From Synechococcus sp. CS-1329 (GTDB lineage Bacteria; Cyanobacteriota; Cyanobacteriia; PCC-6307; Cyanobiaceae): 64,000 nt of DNA. This document shows, piece after piece, positions 9,192-18,688 of the stretch; position 1 is the stretch's first letter, and every line of letters begins with the position of its first letter. The notes beneath the pieces are model-generated. The model was not told the origin of the DNA. It did not search any database and worked only from the letters and a program-made list of their open reading frames with translations. Location: contig NZ_JAHLYS010000048.1 in NCBI RefSeq assembly GCF_025128055.1, forward strand, positions 62,001 to 126,000, in the 5' to 3' direction. Both the position numbers and the translations under genes were made by a program.

Positions 9192-10823
9192 CTAGGGGAG
9201 CTGCTCCTCCGCCTCGGTGGCCTCGTGATGAACCAGGGCCGCAGCGGCGATGGCCTGGCGCTCCCCGGCATCGAGCTTGTCGAGATGGGCGAGCATCAGG
9301 GCCATGCGCGGGTTGCCGCGCAGCACGGCCTCATGGCGGTCCAGAAAATTCCAGTAGAGGGTGGTGAACGGGCAGGCGCGGGGGCCGGTGCGCAGGGCCG
9401 GGTCGTAGCGGCAACCCTTGCAATAGGTGCTCATGCGCTGGATGTAGCGACCGCTGGCGGCATAGGGCTTGCTGGCCAGCCGCCCGCCATCGGCATGGAG
9501 GCCCATGCCGAGCACATTGGTCTGCATCACCCAGTCGTGACCATCAATGAACAGGGCGTGGAACCAGGCGGTGAGGGCCTGGGGGTCGAGACCGGCCAGC
9601 AGTCCGTAGTTGGCCAGCACCATCAGCCGCTGGATGTGATGGGCGTAGCCGCTGGCCGCCACCTCCGCCAGCACCTCATCGACGCAGGCCATGCCACTGC
9701 CGCCGAGGGTCTTGAAGAAGCGGGGCAGGGGGCGGTGGTGGCCGTAGGCGTTCAAGCTGGTGTACTCAGGACCGAACCAGTGGTAGAGGCCATGGGTGTA
9801 TTCACGCCAGCCCAGAATCTGGCGGATCACCCCCTCGAGGCTGGCCAGGGGCAGCGGCTCGCCCCGCTGCTGGCGCTCGGCGCCCGCCTGCTGCAGGCGC
9901 TGGATCACCTCCAGGGGATGCAGCAACCCGAGGTTGAGATAGGGGCTGATCAGCGCATGCCAGAGGGTGGGCTGGCCGCTCACCATCGCGTCCTGGTGGG
10001 GGCCGAAACCATCGAGGCGGGTGTGGATGAAGTGCTCCAGCACCTCCAGGGCCTGGGCGCGGCTGACCCCCCAGCTGAAGGGTTCGAGTGATCCCGGCAG
10101 GCCAGCCGGCTCGGGTCCTTGCTCCAACGCGCGCACCTTCTCGATCACCGCCTGGGTGATGAGATCGGGCTCGAAGCGAAGCGGCTGGGGCCCCTGCAAT
10201 CCCCGTCCGGGGGGGCGCCGGTTGTCGTGATCAAAATTCCAGCGACCACCCAGGGGTTGGCCGTCCTCGATCAACACCCCGAACCGCCGTCGGCCCTCCC
10301 GGTAGAACGTTTCCAGGCGCATGGAGCGCCGGGAGCGGGCCCAGGCGGCGAAGTCCTCCCGGCTCCAGAGAAAGGCATTGGAAGGGATCCAGCGCAGCGG
10401 CACGCCGAGGCTGCCGCTCTGCTCCAGCCGCTCCACCGCCTGGCGGAAGGGCCGATCAGCCGGCTCCATCAGCCGCAGCTCCTTCAGCCCATGCCGCTGG
10501 ATCCAGCCGCTCAGGGCGGCTCCAAAGGCCTCAGCCTCGATCAGATCCACCGTCCAGCCGGCCTGGCGCAGGTCGTGGGCGAAGTGGCGCATGGCGCTCC
10601 AGACCAGCACCAGCTTCTGGCGGTGGTAGCGCCTGAACTGCAGCACCGAGCGGCTCTCGATCAGCAGCACCCGTGCCCCGGACGGCTCGACTGAGGCCAG
10701 GGCCGCCTGGCAGGGGTGGAGCTGATCCCCCAGCACCCAGAGGCCGATGGCCGCCGTGGTCGTGGCGGGGCTCAACGCTCGTGCCTCATGCCACCGCCAG
10801 CGGCTCAGCTGGCGACTCGCCAT
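9192..10823 (-). CDS. Cryptochrome/photolyase-related protein, iron-sulfur (FeS-BCP) type
   Basis: FAD-containing photolyase-like protein of the bacterial iron-sulfur class (relatives of PhrB/CryB, 6-4 photolyases). It opens with [11 protein letters not shown], the antenna-binding Rossmann segment. Near the C-terminus the block [15 protein letters not shown] and [12 protein letters not shown] supplies three of the four cysteines expected for a [4Fe-4S] cluster; a fourth is likely the Cys in MACVDEV. The ATG at 10823 gives 543 residues and overlaps uvrC by 38 bases, with GAGGAG seven bases upstream. A TTG at 10775, with GAGG eight bases upstream and no overlap, would give 527 residues and a more family-like N-terminus. 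The position next to uvrC groups two repair functions. Confidence 0.9.
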   Translation of the reverse strand: MASRQLSRWRWHEARALSPATTTAAIGLWVLGDQLHPCQAALASVEPSGARVLLIESRSVLQFRRYHRQKLVLVWSAMRHFAHDLRQAGWTVDLIEAEAFGAALSGWIQRHGLKELRLMEPADRPFRQAVERLEQSGSLGVPLRWIPSNAFLWSREDFAAWARSRRSMRLETFYREGRRRFGVLIEDGQPLGGRWNFDHDNRRPPGRGLQGPQPLRFEPDLITQAVIEKVRALEQGPEPAGLPGSLEPFSWGVSRAQALEVLEHFIHTRLDGFGPHQDAMVSGQPTLWHALISPYLNLGLLHPLEVIQRLQQAGAERQQRGEPLPLASLEGVIRQILGWREYTHGLYHWFGPEYTSLNAYGHHRPLPRFFKTLGGSGMACVDEVLAEVAASGYAHHIQRLMVLANYGLLAGLDPQALTAWFHALFIDGHDWVMQTNVLGMGLHADGGRLASKPYAASGRYIQRMSTYCKGCRYDPALRTGPRACPFTTLYWNFLDRHEAVLRGNPRMALMLAHLDKLDAGERQAIAAAALVHHEATEAEEQLP

Positions 10824-12759
10824 CGGGCGACTCCTCGGGATCGCCGGGGTGGAAGTAGCTCCACACCTGCTGGGCCAGGGCCGGACCCACTCCGGAGGCG
10901 GCGGCGATCTGCTCGGGGCTGGCCAGCTGGATGGCGTCGATCGAGCGGAAGTGACCCAGCAGTTCCTTGACACGCTTCGGGCCGAGGCCGGGGATGTCGG
11001 AGAGACGGGAGCGTTTCATCCGCTCACCCCGCTGCTGGCGGTGGAAACTGACCGCGAAGCGGTGGGCCTCATCGCGCAGCCGCCGCAGCAGCAGCAGACC
11101 CAGCTGGTCGGGTTCGCTCTCCAGCGGCTGGCTGGCGCCGGGCAGGAACACCTCCTCCCGCTGCTTGGCCAGGGAACAGACCACCAGCTCCTCGTGCAGG
11201 TTGAGTTCACGCAGGGCTTCCATCACCGCGGAGAGCTGGCCCTTGCCGCCATCGATCATCACCACGTCGGGCCAGTCGCCCAGTCCGCCGGTATGCAGAG
11301 CCGTTCTGGCCGCCCGGCGCAGCTCCGAGAGGTCGGCCCCCTCTGCTTTGGCCTGCGACCAGCGACGGAAGCGCCGCCGCATGATTTCCGCCATCGCCAT
11401 GAAATCGTCGGAGTGGCCGGCACTGATGCTGCTGCTCTGGATCCGGTATTTGCGGTAGTGCTGCTTGGCGGGCAGCCCATCGACGAAAACCACCTGGGAG
11501 GCCACGGCATCACTGCCCTGGATGTGGCTGATGTCGTAGCCCTCGATGCGCCGTGGCGGCTGGGGCAGGTCGAGCAGCTGGGCAAGGTCTTCGGTGGCCA
11601 GCTGGTGCTGCTCGGCGCTGCGCTGGGCGCGGCTGAGCTCGAAGGCGGCGTTGCGCTCCACCAGCTCGATCAGATCGGCCTTCTGCTGCCGCTGCGGCTG
11701 CGACAGCCGCACCTTGCGGCCCCGCCGCTCACTCAGCCACTCCTGCACCAGCTCCTGGCGGGGCAGGGGGTGTTGCACCAGCACCTCAGGCGGAATCTCC
11801 ACGGACTCCACCTGGCTGTAGTGCTCCTCCAGCACCCGCTGCAGGATCTCGCCTGGGGCGGCGATGCTGGCATCGGCGGTGTAGCCCAGCCGCCCCACCA
11901 GCTTGCCGGCGCGCATCTGGAACAGCTGCACCGCCGCCAGCCTCTGATCACAGGCCAGGGCCAGCACATCCCGCGACACGGAGGCATCGGGCAGGGTCAT
12001 CTTCTGCTCGGCGGTGAGCTGCTCAAGGCCCTGCAGCTGGTCCCGCACCCGCGCGGCAGCCTCGTAGTCCTCACGCTCGGCGTAGCGCCCCATCTGGCCG
12101 CGCAGCAGCTCCAGCAGTTCGTCGCTGCGGCCCTGGAACACCATCGCCACCTTGCGCAGGATCTGCTGGTAGGCCTCGGGGCTGACCTTCTCCTGGCACA
12201 CCCCGGGGCAGCGGCCGATGTCGAAGTTGAGGCAGGTGCGGTCGCGGTAGAGGGGCTGGGGACGCTGGCGCAGGGGAAACACCCGCTTCACCAGAAAAAA
12301 CGTGCGCCGCAGCAGGCCCACATCGACGTAGGGGCCGTAGAAGCGATCCAGGGGGCTGCGCAGCCGCCGCCGCCGGGTGATGAAGATGCGCGGGTAGGGC
12401 TCGCTCCAGGTGATGCAGAGGTAGGGGTATTTCTTGTCGTCCTTGAGCAGCACGTTGAAGTGCGGCTGGTGGGCCTTGATCAGGTTGGATTCCAGCGCCA
12501 GCGCCTCCGCTTCGCTGTCGGTGACGATGAATTCGATCTCACAGATCTGGCGCACCATCAGGCCGATGCGCGGGCTCAGATCGTGGGACTCACGGAAATA
12601 GCTGCGCACGCGGCTGCGCAGACTTTTCGACTTGCCGATGTAGAGGATGCGGTCCTCGGCGTCGCGCATCAGATAGCAGCCCGGCTCAGCCGGCAGCTCC
12701 TTGAGCCGCTGGCTGAGGCGATCGGGATCGCTCAGGAGGGGCTGGGCGAGGCGGCCCAT
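10786..12759 (-). CDS. uvrC: Excinuclease ABC subunit C
   Basis: Dual-incision nuclease of nucleotide excision repair, acting with UvrA and UvrB. The 657-residue protein has the full layout. A GIY-YIG nuclease is near the N-terminus ([20 protein letters not shown], about residues 28-47). A UVR motif for UvrB contact is near residue 215 ([15 protein letters not shown]). An RNase H-like endonuclease domain carries [10 protein letters not shown] and [12 protein letters not shown]. Two helix-hairpin-helix motifs sit at the C-terminus ([25 protein letters not shown]). The ATG at 12759 gives a standard start. The stop overlaps the beginning of the photolyase-like gene if that gene uses its ATG. Confidence 0.97.
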   Translation of the reverse strand: MGRLAQPLLSDPDRLSQRLKELPAEPGCYLMRDAEDRILYIGKSKSLRSRVRSYFRESHDLSPRIGLMVRQICEIEFIVTDSEAEALALESNLIKAHQPHFNVLLKDDKKYPYLCITWSEPYPRIFITRRRRLRSPLDRFYGPYVDVGLLRRTFFLVKRVFPLRQRPQPLYRDRTCLNFDIGRCPGVCQEKVSPEAYQQILRKVAMVFQGRSDELLELLRGQMGRYAEREDYEAAARVRDQLQGLEQLTAEQKMTLPDASVSRDVLALACDQRLAAVQLFQMRAGKLVGRLGYTADASIAAPGEILQRVLEEHYSQVESVEIPPEVLVQHPLPRQELVQEWLSERRGRKVRLSQPQRQQKADLIELVERNAAFELSRAQRSAEQHQLATEDLAQLLDLPQPPRRIEGYDISHIQGSDAVASQVVFVDGLPAKQHYRKYRIQSSSISAGHSDDFMAMAEIMRRRFRRWSQAKAEGADLSELRRAARTALHTGGLGDWPDVVMIDGGKGQLSAVMEALRELNLHEELVVCSLAKQREEVFLPGASQPLESEPDQLGLLLLRRLRDEAHRFAVSFHRQQRGERMKRSRLSDIPGLGPKRVKELLGHFRSIDAIQLASPEQIAAASGVGPALAQQVWSYFHPGDPEESPDGESPAEPLAVA

Positions 12760-12782
12760 GGCAGCGGTGTCCGGGGTCTGGC

Positions 12783-13298
12783 TCAGCCGCCGTACTGCCA
12801 GCCGGTGGGGCCCAGTTCAAGGGCCGCTCCATCGCGGTGCAGCACGGCGGTCTTCACTTCGGCCACGAAGACGGTGTGATCCCCATGAACCACCTCACCC
12901 ACCAGCTCGCACTCCACGGCGCCGAGGGCCGCCTCGAGGATCGGCAGTCCCAGGGCACCCAGGCTGTAGGGGGCGGCGTCGAAGCGGCCGCCGATGCCGT
13001 TCTGGGGCTTGAAGAACACCGCCGCCAGGTCCTTCTGGTCGGCCGCGAGCACGTTGAGGGAAAAGCGCCGGGTGCGCTGAATGATGCCGTTGCTGGTGGA
13101 GTCGGCCCGCACGGCCATCACCACCAGGGGTGGCTCGAAGGAGCCCTGGGTCACCCAGCTGGCGGTGAAGCCATTGATGGTCTCGCCTTCGGCGACGCCG
13201 CAGATGAACAGCCCATGGGGGATCTTGCGCAGCAGCGTCTTTTTGGCGGCGGCGTCGAGGCCGCCACTGGCTGAGCTGGTGGGAGCGTCGGGGGCCAT
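12783..13298 (-). CDS. Flavin reductase-like domain protein
   Basis: Single-domain protein of 171 residues with the flavin reductase/FMN-binding split-barrel fold. Family features are [16 protein letters not shown] near residue 44 and [11 protein letters not shown] near residue 80. Such proteins reduce flavins with NAD(P)H or occur as C-terminal domains of cyanobacterial flavodiiron proteins. Here it stands alone, so it may be a free reductase. The ATG at 13298 follows an in-frame TTG by one codon and is the better start. It lies 23 bases upstream of uvrC on the same strand and is divergent from coaD. Confidence 0.86.
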   Translation of the reverse strand: MAPDAPTSSASGGLDAAAKKTLLRKIPHGLFICGVAEGETINGFTASWVTQGSFEPPLVVMAVRADSTSNGIIQRTRRFSLNVLAADQKDLAAVFFKPQNGIGGRFDAAPYSLGALGLPILEAALGAVECELVGEVVHGDHTVFVAEVKTAVLHRDGAALELGPTGWQYGG

Positions 13299-13410
13299 CA
13301 ACAGGTCGCAATCGATACGACGACTTTAGGCAGCGAGGTCCACGGCGGCGGCGCCATCCATAGGATCCGCGCCATCGCTTCCCCGCGGGGGGCCCCATGA
13401 CCAAGCCCCC

Positions 13411-13887
13411 ATGAAGGCCGTCTATCCCGGCAGTTTCGATCCGCTCACCCTGGGCCATCTCGACTTGATCGAGCGGGCCGAGCGGCTGTTCAGCGGCCTG
13501 GTGGTGGCGGTGCTGCAGAACCCGAGCAAGCAGGCCAGCTTTCCCCTGGAGCAGCGGCTCAGCCAGATCCGCCAGGCCACCTCCCACCTGGAGCGGGTGG
13601 AGGTGAGCAGCTTCGACGGCCTCACCGTGGACTTCGCCCGCCGCTGCGACTCCGCCGTGATCCTGCGGGGCCTGCGGGCGATGAGCGATTTCGAATTCGA
13701 GCTTCAGATCGCCCACACCAACCGCAGCCTGGCGGCGGAGGTGGAAACCCTGTTCCTGGTCACCGCAGCCCACCACAGCTTTCTCAGCAGCAGCGTGGTC
13801 AAGGAGGTGGCCCGCTTCGGTGGAGATGTGCGCCACATGGTGCCGACTGGAGTGGCGGATGACCTCGCCAGGCTCTTTAATCGGTAA
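13411..13887 (+). CDS. coaD: Phosphopantetheine adenylyltransferase
   Basis: Catalyses the reversible transfer of AMP from ATP to 4'-phosphopantetheine, the penultimate step of coenzyme A synthesis. The 158-residue protein has the standard length. The nucleotidyltransferase T/HxGH motif is in [12 protein letters not shown], the substrate loop in [12 protein letters not shown], and the C-terminal phosphate-binding motif in [10 protein letters not shown] five-codon reading frame (MTKPP) begins at 13397 and its stop overlaps the coaD ATG as ATGA. The next gene starts 17 bases downstream. Confidence 0.97.
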   Translation: MKAVYPGSFDPLTLGHLDLIERAERLFSGLVVAVLQNPSKQASFPLEQRLSQIRQATSHLERVEVSSFDGLTVDFARRCDSAVILRGLRAMSDFEFELQIAHTNRSLAAEVETLFLVTAAHHSFLSSSVVKEVARFGGDVRHMVPTGVADDLARLFNR

Positions 13888-13904
13888 TCCCCTGCCCCGC
13901 TGAG

Positions 13905-14855
13905 ATGGCCGACACTCGGATCAGCGTGCTGGATCAGATCGACCAGCTCGAAGAAATCGTGCTGGAGGGCAGCCGCATTCCATTCAGTGGTGGCCGCCTT
14001 GTCAATGAGCAGGACGCCATCGAGCTGATGGACGCGGTGCGCGAGGCGATACCCGCCCAGCTGGACCAGGCCGAGGAGTTGCTGCGCCAGCGAGAGAGCT
14101 TCATCGCCCAGGCCCGACAGCAGGCTGAGGAGATCATTGGCCGCGCCCGTCAGGAGCGGGAGCAGCTGATCAATTCCGCCGCCGTGCGCCAGGAGGCCGA
14201 GCGACAGGTCACCGAGCTGCGCGAACAGGCGCGCCAGCAGTGCGAGCAACTGCTGCTCTCGGCCCGGCAGCAGGTGGCCCAGGCCGAGCAGGAGCACCAG
14301 ACTCGTCTGGCCCAGACCGAGCAGCAGTTCAGCAGCCGCCGCCAGCAGCTGGAGCAGGAGTCGATGCAGCGGCGTCAGCAGCTCGACCAGGACTTCGTGG
14401 AGATGAAGCGCCAGTTGGCGGAGCAACACGAGCGCTCCCGCCAGCAGAGCCTGCAGGAACTGGAGAAGATCCGCCAGGAGGGGCTGCGCATCCAGCGCGA
14501 AAGCCAGAGCGAAGCCGAGCGCCTGCACAACGACGCCCTGCAGTTCCGCCAGCAGACCCAGCAGCAGTGCGAAGCGCTGATCAGCCGCACCCGCCAGGAG
14601 GCCACCACGGTTCAGGACGGTGCCAACCGCTACGCCGAGCAGGTGCTCACCGAATTGGAGGGACGGCTGGGCGAGCTGAGCAAGGTGGTGCTGGCCGGCC
14701 GTCGTGAACTGGTGCGCATCCAGAGCACCGAGGTGTCCGCCTCCGCCGAGAGGTCCACCACCGCCCAACCGCCTGCCGGAGAGCAGGCGGCGGTGCCCAT
14801 CAGCCGCGCCCGGCGCGCGGCCTCACGGCTCAGGCAGGTGGCTGGCAGAGGCTGA
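13905..14855 (+). CDS. DivIVA-like / ATP-synthase-b-like coiled-coil protein
   Basis: Cytoplasmic protein of 316 residues, dominated by one long coiled coil. About residues 45-260 are rich in Gln, Glu, Arg and Ala with heptad-like spacing. The N-terminal block (DQIDQLEEIVLEGSRIPFSG) precedes the coil and looks like a short folded or targeting domain. The C-terminus is Pro/Ala-rich and ends in a basic segment (SRARRAASRLRQVAGRG). Cyanobacterial proteins of this shape are often annotated as DivIVA-domain proteins; a direct role in division or polarity is an inference. It is 17 bases after coaD and its end overlaps the convergent carboxypeptidase gene by 26 bases. Confidence 0.82.
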   Translation: MADTRISVLDQIDQLEEIVLEGSRIPFSGGRLVNEQDAIELMDAVREAIPAQLDQAEELLRQRESFIAQARQQAEEIIGRARQEREQLINSAAVRQEAERQVTELREQARQQCEQLLLSARQQVAQAEQEHQTRLAQTEQQFSSRRQQLEQESMQRRQQLDQDFVEMKRQLAEQHERSRQQSLQELEKIRQEGLRIQRESQSEAERLHNDALQFRQQTQQQCEALISRTRQEATTVQDGANRYAEQVLTELEGRLGELSKVVLAGRRELVRIQSTEVSASAERSTTAQPPAGEQAAVPISRARRAASRLRQVAGRG

Positions 14856-16137
14856 CGTTCTGCACCTCCCGGAGCACCAGGCCGATCCTGGTGTTCGGTG
14901 CTCCGGAGCCATTGGAGATCATGCTCACGTAACGAGGCCCATCACTGGTGTTGAGCACGCCACTGATGGAGCGCACGCCGGTGAGGGTGCCGGTCTTGCC
15001 GCGGAAGCGGCCCTCCAGGCTGGTGCCCTTGTAGAGGTTGCGCAGGGTCCCCCTCTGGCCAGCCACCGCCATGGAAGCCATGTAGTAGCCGGCATAGGGG
15101 TTCTGCCCCATGGTGAGCAGCAGGGCGGCGAGGAAGCGACTGGTGAGGCGATTGGCCCGATCCAGGCCACTGCCATCGGCCACCTGGACCCCCTGCATGG
15201 GTAGGCCCTGCTGGTAGAGCCACTGCATCTCGGCCTGACGGCTGACGGCCAGGTCCCAGCTGCCACTGGCCTGGCGCAGCAACACTTCGGCGGTGAAGTT
15301 GTGGCTTTCGCTGTTGGCCAGGCTGAGCAGGTTGTGCATCGAAGCCGAGGGCTCCTGATGGATCAGCACCGCGTCCTGGGGCAGCGGTGTCTGGGGGGAG
15401 ATCACGCTCAACTCCACGGCCTTGCCGCCCTGGCGCACCAGCTCCCTGTTCAGCAGGGTGCGCAGGCGGGAGGTGGGGTTGGACACCGCCATGTCAATGG
15501 CGTTGCTGGTGAGGGCCAGACGGGTGATCGGAGCGCCATAGGCATAGGCGCGATCACCTGGATGCCAGCCCTGGGGCCACCAGGCCTGGGGCGGCTCCTC
15601 CGCCAGTTGCAGCCGCACCAGGCTGGGAGGCGCTCCATCGGCACCACCGGATCCGAGCGCCAGCTTGGCGAAGCGCTGCAGCTGGGGCACAGCCAGATCG
15701 GGGTCACCCTCGCCGGTCAGCCGGAGGGTGCCATCCGACAGCCGCCAGAGACGGGTGGTGAGGCGATAGTCGGGACCGAGACGATCGAGGGCGAAGGCCG
15801 TGCTCAGCAGCTTCTGGTTGGAGGCCGGCACCCGCGGCTGCAGCCCGTTCACATCGGCCAACAGACGGCCGCTGCCATCGGCCACCGACACGCTCCAGAG
15901 GCCGGCCTCAGAGCCCAGGCTGGCCTGAACCCGCTGCTGCAGGGCTGGGCAGCTCACCTGGCTCTGGAGCCTGGGCAGACCCGCCGCCGCTGGGGAGCCC
16001 GGCAGGCGTGCCAGGGGATCGGCGGCCAGCACCGGCAGGCCCGGCAGCAGGCTGAAGCCCACGGCGAAGGCAGCGGCCAGCGGGCGCTGGAGGCGGTGGG
16101 CCTGGGGTTGCGATTGGAGTGGGGACATCATCAGCAT
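14830..16137 (-). CDS. dacB: D-alanyl-D-alanine carboxypeptidase / endopeptidase, PBP4 (S13) family
   Basis: Periplasmic penicillin-binding protein that trims or cuts peptidoglycan cross-links. The 435-residue product begins with a signal peptide ending near VLAADPL. All three serine-enzyme motifs are present: SNQK (SxxK) in VPASNQKLLSTAF, SHN (SxN) in NSESHNFTAEVLLR, and KTG in RGKTGTLTGVRS. The ATG at 16137 follows the upstream stop by one base (TGAAATG), suggesting translational coupling; two further ATGs at 16131 and 16128 are also possible. The 3' end overlaps the convergent coiled-coil gene by 26 bases, so the two messages are antisense there. Confidence 0.93.
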   Translation of the reverse strand: MLMMSPLQSQPQAHRLQRPLAAAFAVGFSLLPGLPVLAADPLARLPGSPAAAGLPRLQSQVSCPALQQRVQASLGSEAGLWSVSVADGSGRLLADVNGLQPRVPASNQKLLSTAFALDRLGPDYRLTTRLWRLSDGTLRLTGEGDPDLAVPQLQRFAKLALGSGGADGAPPSLVRLQLAEEPPQAWWPQGWHPGDRAYAYGAPITRLALTSNAIDMAVSNPTSRLRTLLNRELVRQGGKAVELSVISPQTPLPQDAVLIHQEPSASMHNLLSLANSESHNFTAEVLLRQASGSWDLAVSRQAEMQWLYQQGLPMQGVQVADGSGLDRANRLTSRFLAALLLTMGQNPYAGYYMASMAVAGQRGTLRNLYKGTSLEGRFRGKTGTLTGVRSISGVLNTSDGPRYVSMISNGSGAPNTRIGLVLREVQNVSLCQPPA

Positions 16138-16138
16138 T

Positions 16139-16678
16139 TCAGGATTGGCCAAGGAGAAGACCGCTCACGGAGCCGTTGAGGCGGTAGTTGCGACCCTCCA
16201 GTTCCACCGGGGCGCCGATCTTGAGGTTCTGGTTGCCGAAAACCACGCCGCCATCGGTCTTGCGGCCCTGGCCCTCGAGGACGAAGCGGGCGTCAAGGGA
16301 CCCCACCAGGGCCTGGTTCGGATCCTCCGCGGTGACGACGCTACCGTCGGGTTGCAGGGCCACCAACCTGCGCTGCAGCCGCTGCAGGTCTTTGAGCCTG
16401 ACGGTGCCGTGCGGTTGGTTGCGGATCACGATGCTCACCTTGCCCTCCTCCCGGGCGGCAGCAATCAGCCCTTCAGGATCAGCGGAGGGAATGCCGCGCA
16501 CATCGACAATCACCGTGACCGGCTGCAGGGCTCCGGTGGCGGTGGCCACGGCACCACTGAGTTTGGGGCTCCAGAGCACACCACCGACGGCCAGCAGCAC
16601 GGCGGCGCCGGCGCCGACATCGACCAGACCCCAGCGGGAGGAAGCGCGTGGTGCTGCGGGGGTGGGCTCGGGGGGCAT
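16139..16678 (-). CDS. DUF4330 family membrane-anchored protein
   Basis: A 179-residue protein with one N-terminal hydrophobic segment (about residues 17-36, GLVDVGAGAAVLLAVGGVLW) and an extracytoplasmic-looking remainder rich in beta-strand patterns (TVIVDVRGIPSADPEGL; KVSIVIRNQPHGTV; IGAPVELEGRNYRLNGSV). This fits the DUF4330 family of cyanobacteria, whose function is not known. The ATG at 16678 was chosen over an upstream in-frame TTG. It is directly upstream of the PBP4 gene with one base between stop and start, which suggests an envelope role. Confidence 0.82.
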   Translation of the reverse strand: MPPEPTPAAPRASSRWGLVDVGAGAAVLLAVGGVLWSPKLSGAVATATGALQPVTVIVDVRGIPSADPEGLIAAAREEGKVSIVIRNQPHGTVRLKDLQRLQRRLVALQPDGSVVTAEDPNQALVGSLDARFVLEGQGRKTDGGVVFGNQNLKIGAPVELEGRNYRLNGSVSGLLLGQS

Positions 16679-16768
16679 GGGCAAGGGGCAGACGCGCAAC
16701 TTTAAGGAGGCTTTGCCGCCGCGGCCAGGGGGTCAGCGACGGCTCAGGGGCCGCCAAGCCAGGGACTT

Positions 16769-17482
16769 CTAGTTGTTCAGGCTGCCGATGAAGCGGTCGA
16801 GGGCCCGCAGGCCCTCCGCCACATCGGGACCCTGCTCAGACCTGAGGGCCTCCGCCTGCTGCTCCGCATCGGGCTTCTGATCGAAGCTGGCGGCTGGGCG
16901 GTAGCCATCGGGATCCAGGCGGTAGAGCTCCCAGGGGCCGGGGGCAGCGAAGCGAAGAGCTCCGTTCTCCAGGGGCAACAGGGCATAGGCCGCCCGCCAG
17001 GTAGCCAGGAATCCCCGGCGGCGCTCCCGGGCCACGCTGCCGATGCCCACGGCGGCATCCTCGAGACGTCCGTTCAGCAACGCCACGGCGCCGCGGTGGG
17101 CCTGGCAGAGGCGCTCCACCTCTTCGTACTCAGTCTGGGCCGGCTCCACCAGCACCAGCAGAGCCTCGGCGGAGGGATCGCTGTCCTGCTCCTGACGCCG
17201 CAGCTGTTCGCTCAGGGAACCCAGCTGGGGAGCCAGGTCAGGGGCATCCCGGCGGGCCAGGGCGGCGGCCCCGGCATCGGGAAAGAGCAGGCGCAGCGGG
17301 CGCTCAGCGGGGTTGAGGGCCGCCAGCAGCCTCAGGGCCAGGGGCAGCAGCTTGAGCCCCTCAAAACGCAGCTCCATGGTCCAGCGACCGTTGGGGTTCT
17401 CGCTCAGGGCCTGGTGGAGGGCCACCACGGCCTCAGCTTCGGCGCTGCGCAGATCGGCAGGAAGCACGCGGTATCTCGCCAC
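16769..17482 (-). CDS. DUF1995 family protein
   Basis: A 237-residue soluble protein beginning at a GTG (ARYRVLPADL). The family is widespread in cyanobacteria and chloroplasts, where plant members such as LPA3 assist photosystem II assembly. Visible blocks are ENPNGRWTMELRFEGLKLLP near residue 30, a middle segment reading LLVLVEPAQTEYEEVE, and a C-terminal WELYRLDPDGYRP. No catalytic motif stands out. The gene is 12 bases downstream of the cysteine desulfurase gene on the same strand. Assignment to DUF1995 rests on recalled family patterns, so the family is likely and the role is inferred. Confidence 0.8.
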   Translation of the reverse strand: MARYRVLPADLRSAEAEAVVALHQALSENPNGRWTMELRFEGLKLLPLALRLLAALNPAERPLRLLFPDAGAAALARRDAPDLAPQLGSLSEQLRRQEQDSDPSAEALLVLVEPAQTEYEEVERLCQAHRGAVALLNGRLEDAAVGIGSVARERRRGFLATWRAAYALLPLENGALRFAAPGPWELYRLDPDGYRPAASFDQKPDAEQQAEALRSEQGPDVAEGLRALDRFIGSLNN

Positions 17483-17494
17483 AGATTCGCGACC

Positions 17495-18688
17495 CTACCC
17501 AAACTCCGCGGCTGCCACCGCCCGGCGAGCGCGCTCGAAACGGGCGGGGACGGAGTGGAGCTGCTCCTCATTCAGCCAGGGCCCCAGGCTCAGACGCAGA
17601 CCGCTGGCCGCCAGCTCGGGCGGGTAGCCCATGGCCTGCAGCACCGGGCTGCCGCCGGCGCGTCCCCCCTGGCAGGCACTGCCGCTGCTCACCGCCAGGC
17701 CCTCGCGCCAGAGGGCCTGCACCAGGCGGCGGCCGGGCAGGGGGCGGCCGGCCCCGTCGCGCACCAGCACACTGAGGTGATGGGGCAAGCGCTCGCTCGG
17801 GCAGCCAGTGAGCTCCACGCCGCCAAGGGCCTGCAGGGCCTGCCGGAGCTGGTCCCGCCAGGGCTCCAGGGGATCGCGGCCGCCGTGCTGCTCCAGCCGC
17901 CGCTGGGCCAGCTGCAGGGCCTGGGCGAAACCCGCCGCCAGCACCACCGGCTCAGTGCCGGAGCGCAGCCCTCCCTCCTGGCCACCGCCGGCGATCATCG
18001 GCCGCAGCTCCAGGCCGGGACGGACCAACAAAGCGCCGATTCCCCTGGGGCCCTCCAGCTTGTGGGCGGTGAAGCTGAGCAGATCCAGCGGCATCGACGC
18101 GAAGTCGATGGGGCGATGGCCCACCACCTGCACGGCGTCGCTGTGCAGGATCACGCCGGCCCGACGACAGCGCTCAGCGATGGCCTGCAACGGCTGCAGT
18201 GTGCCCACCTCGCTCTGACCCCAGATCAATGACACCAACCGGGTGGGGGGTTCCAGCAGGGCTTCGAGCCGGTCCAGCCGCAGTCGGCCCAGCTGATCCA
18301 CCGGCAGGCGCTCCACGCTCCAGCCCGAGCCGACCAAGCGCGCGGCGGCAGCCTCCACCGCCGGATGCTCCACCGCCGAGATCAGCAGCCGGCCGGGGGG
18401 CAGGGCCGCGGCGGCCCCCAGCAGCGCCAGGTGAGCCGCCTCGGTGCCCCCGGAGCAGAAGGTGAGCTGCTGGGCCTCAGCACCGAGCAGGGCGGCGATC
18501 GTCTGGCGGCTGCGTTCGAGCGAGTCGGCCGCCGCCAGCCCATAGCCATGCAGGCTGGAGGGGTTGGCCCAGGCGCAGGCCGTGGCGGCGGCCATGGCCT
18601 CCAGCACCGCCTCGGCCGGGGGAGCACCAGCCGAGGCATCGAGGTAGAGCGGCTGAGCAGCAGCGGCGGGGACGCCAGCCAGCGTCAC
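17495..18688 (-). CDS. Cysteine desulfurase (NifS/IscS class)
   Basis: PLP enzyme that takes sulfur from cysteine as a persulfide for Fe-S cluster assembly or other thio-cofactors. The 397-residue protein carries SFTAHKLEGPRGIGAL with the PLP lysine, SDAVQVVGH for cofactor contact, and the catalytic Cys in SSGSACQGGRAGG, typical of the NifS/IscS class. The N-terminus LYLDASAGAPP corresponds to the family LDNAATTP motif with changes. The start is a GTG at 18688 that overlaps the dapF stop as GTGA, a 4-base overlap implying coupling. Which sulfur pathway it feeds cannot be told. Confidence 0.92.
   Translation of the reverse strand: MTLAGVPAAAAQPLYLDASAGAPPAEAVLEAMAAATACAWANPSSLHGYGLAAADSLERSRQTIAALLGAEAQQLTFCSGGTEAAHLALLGAAAALPPGRLLISAVEHPAVEAAAARLVGSGWSVERLPVDQLGRLRLDRLEALLEPPTRLVSLIWGQSEVGTLQPLQAIAERCRRAGVILHSDAVQVVGHRPIDFASMPLDLLSFTAHKLEGPRGIGALLVRPGLELRPMIAGGGQEGGLRSGTEPVVLAAGFAQALQLAQRRLEQHGGRDPLEPWRDQLRQALQALGGVELTGCPSERLPHHLSVLVRDGAGRPLPGRRLVQALWREGLAVSSGSACQGGRAGGSPVLQAMGYPPELAASGLRLSLGPWLNEEQLHSVPARFERARRAVAAAEFG

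Noticed and set aside
10747-12879. Long plus-strand open frame opposite uvrC
   Set aside because: UvrC with all four domains is encoded on the minus strand; the opposite frame has only low-complexity sequence and no start context.
17313-18232. Plus-strand frames within the cysteine desulfurase region
   Set aside because: They are mirror frames of a convincing minus-strand NifS-like gene with PLP lysine and active-site cysteine.
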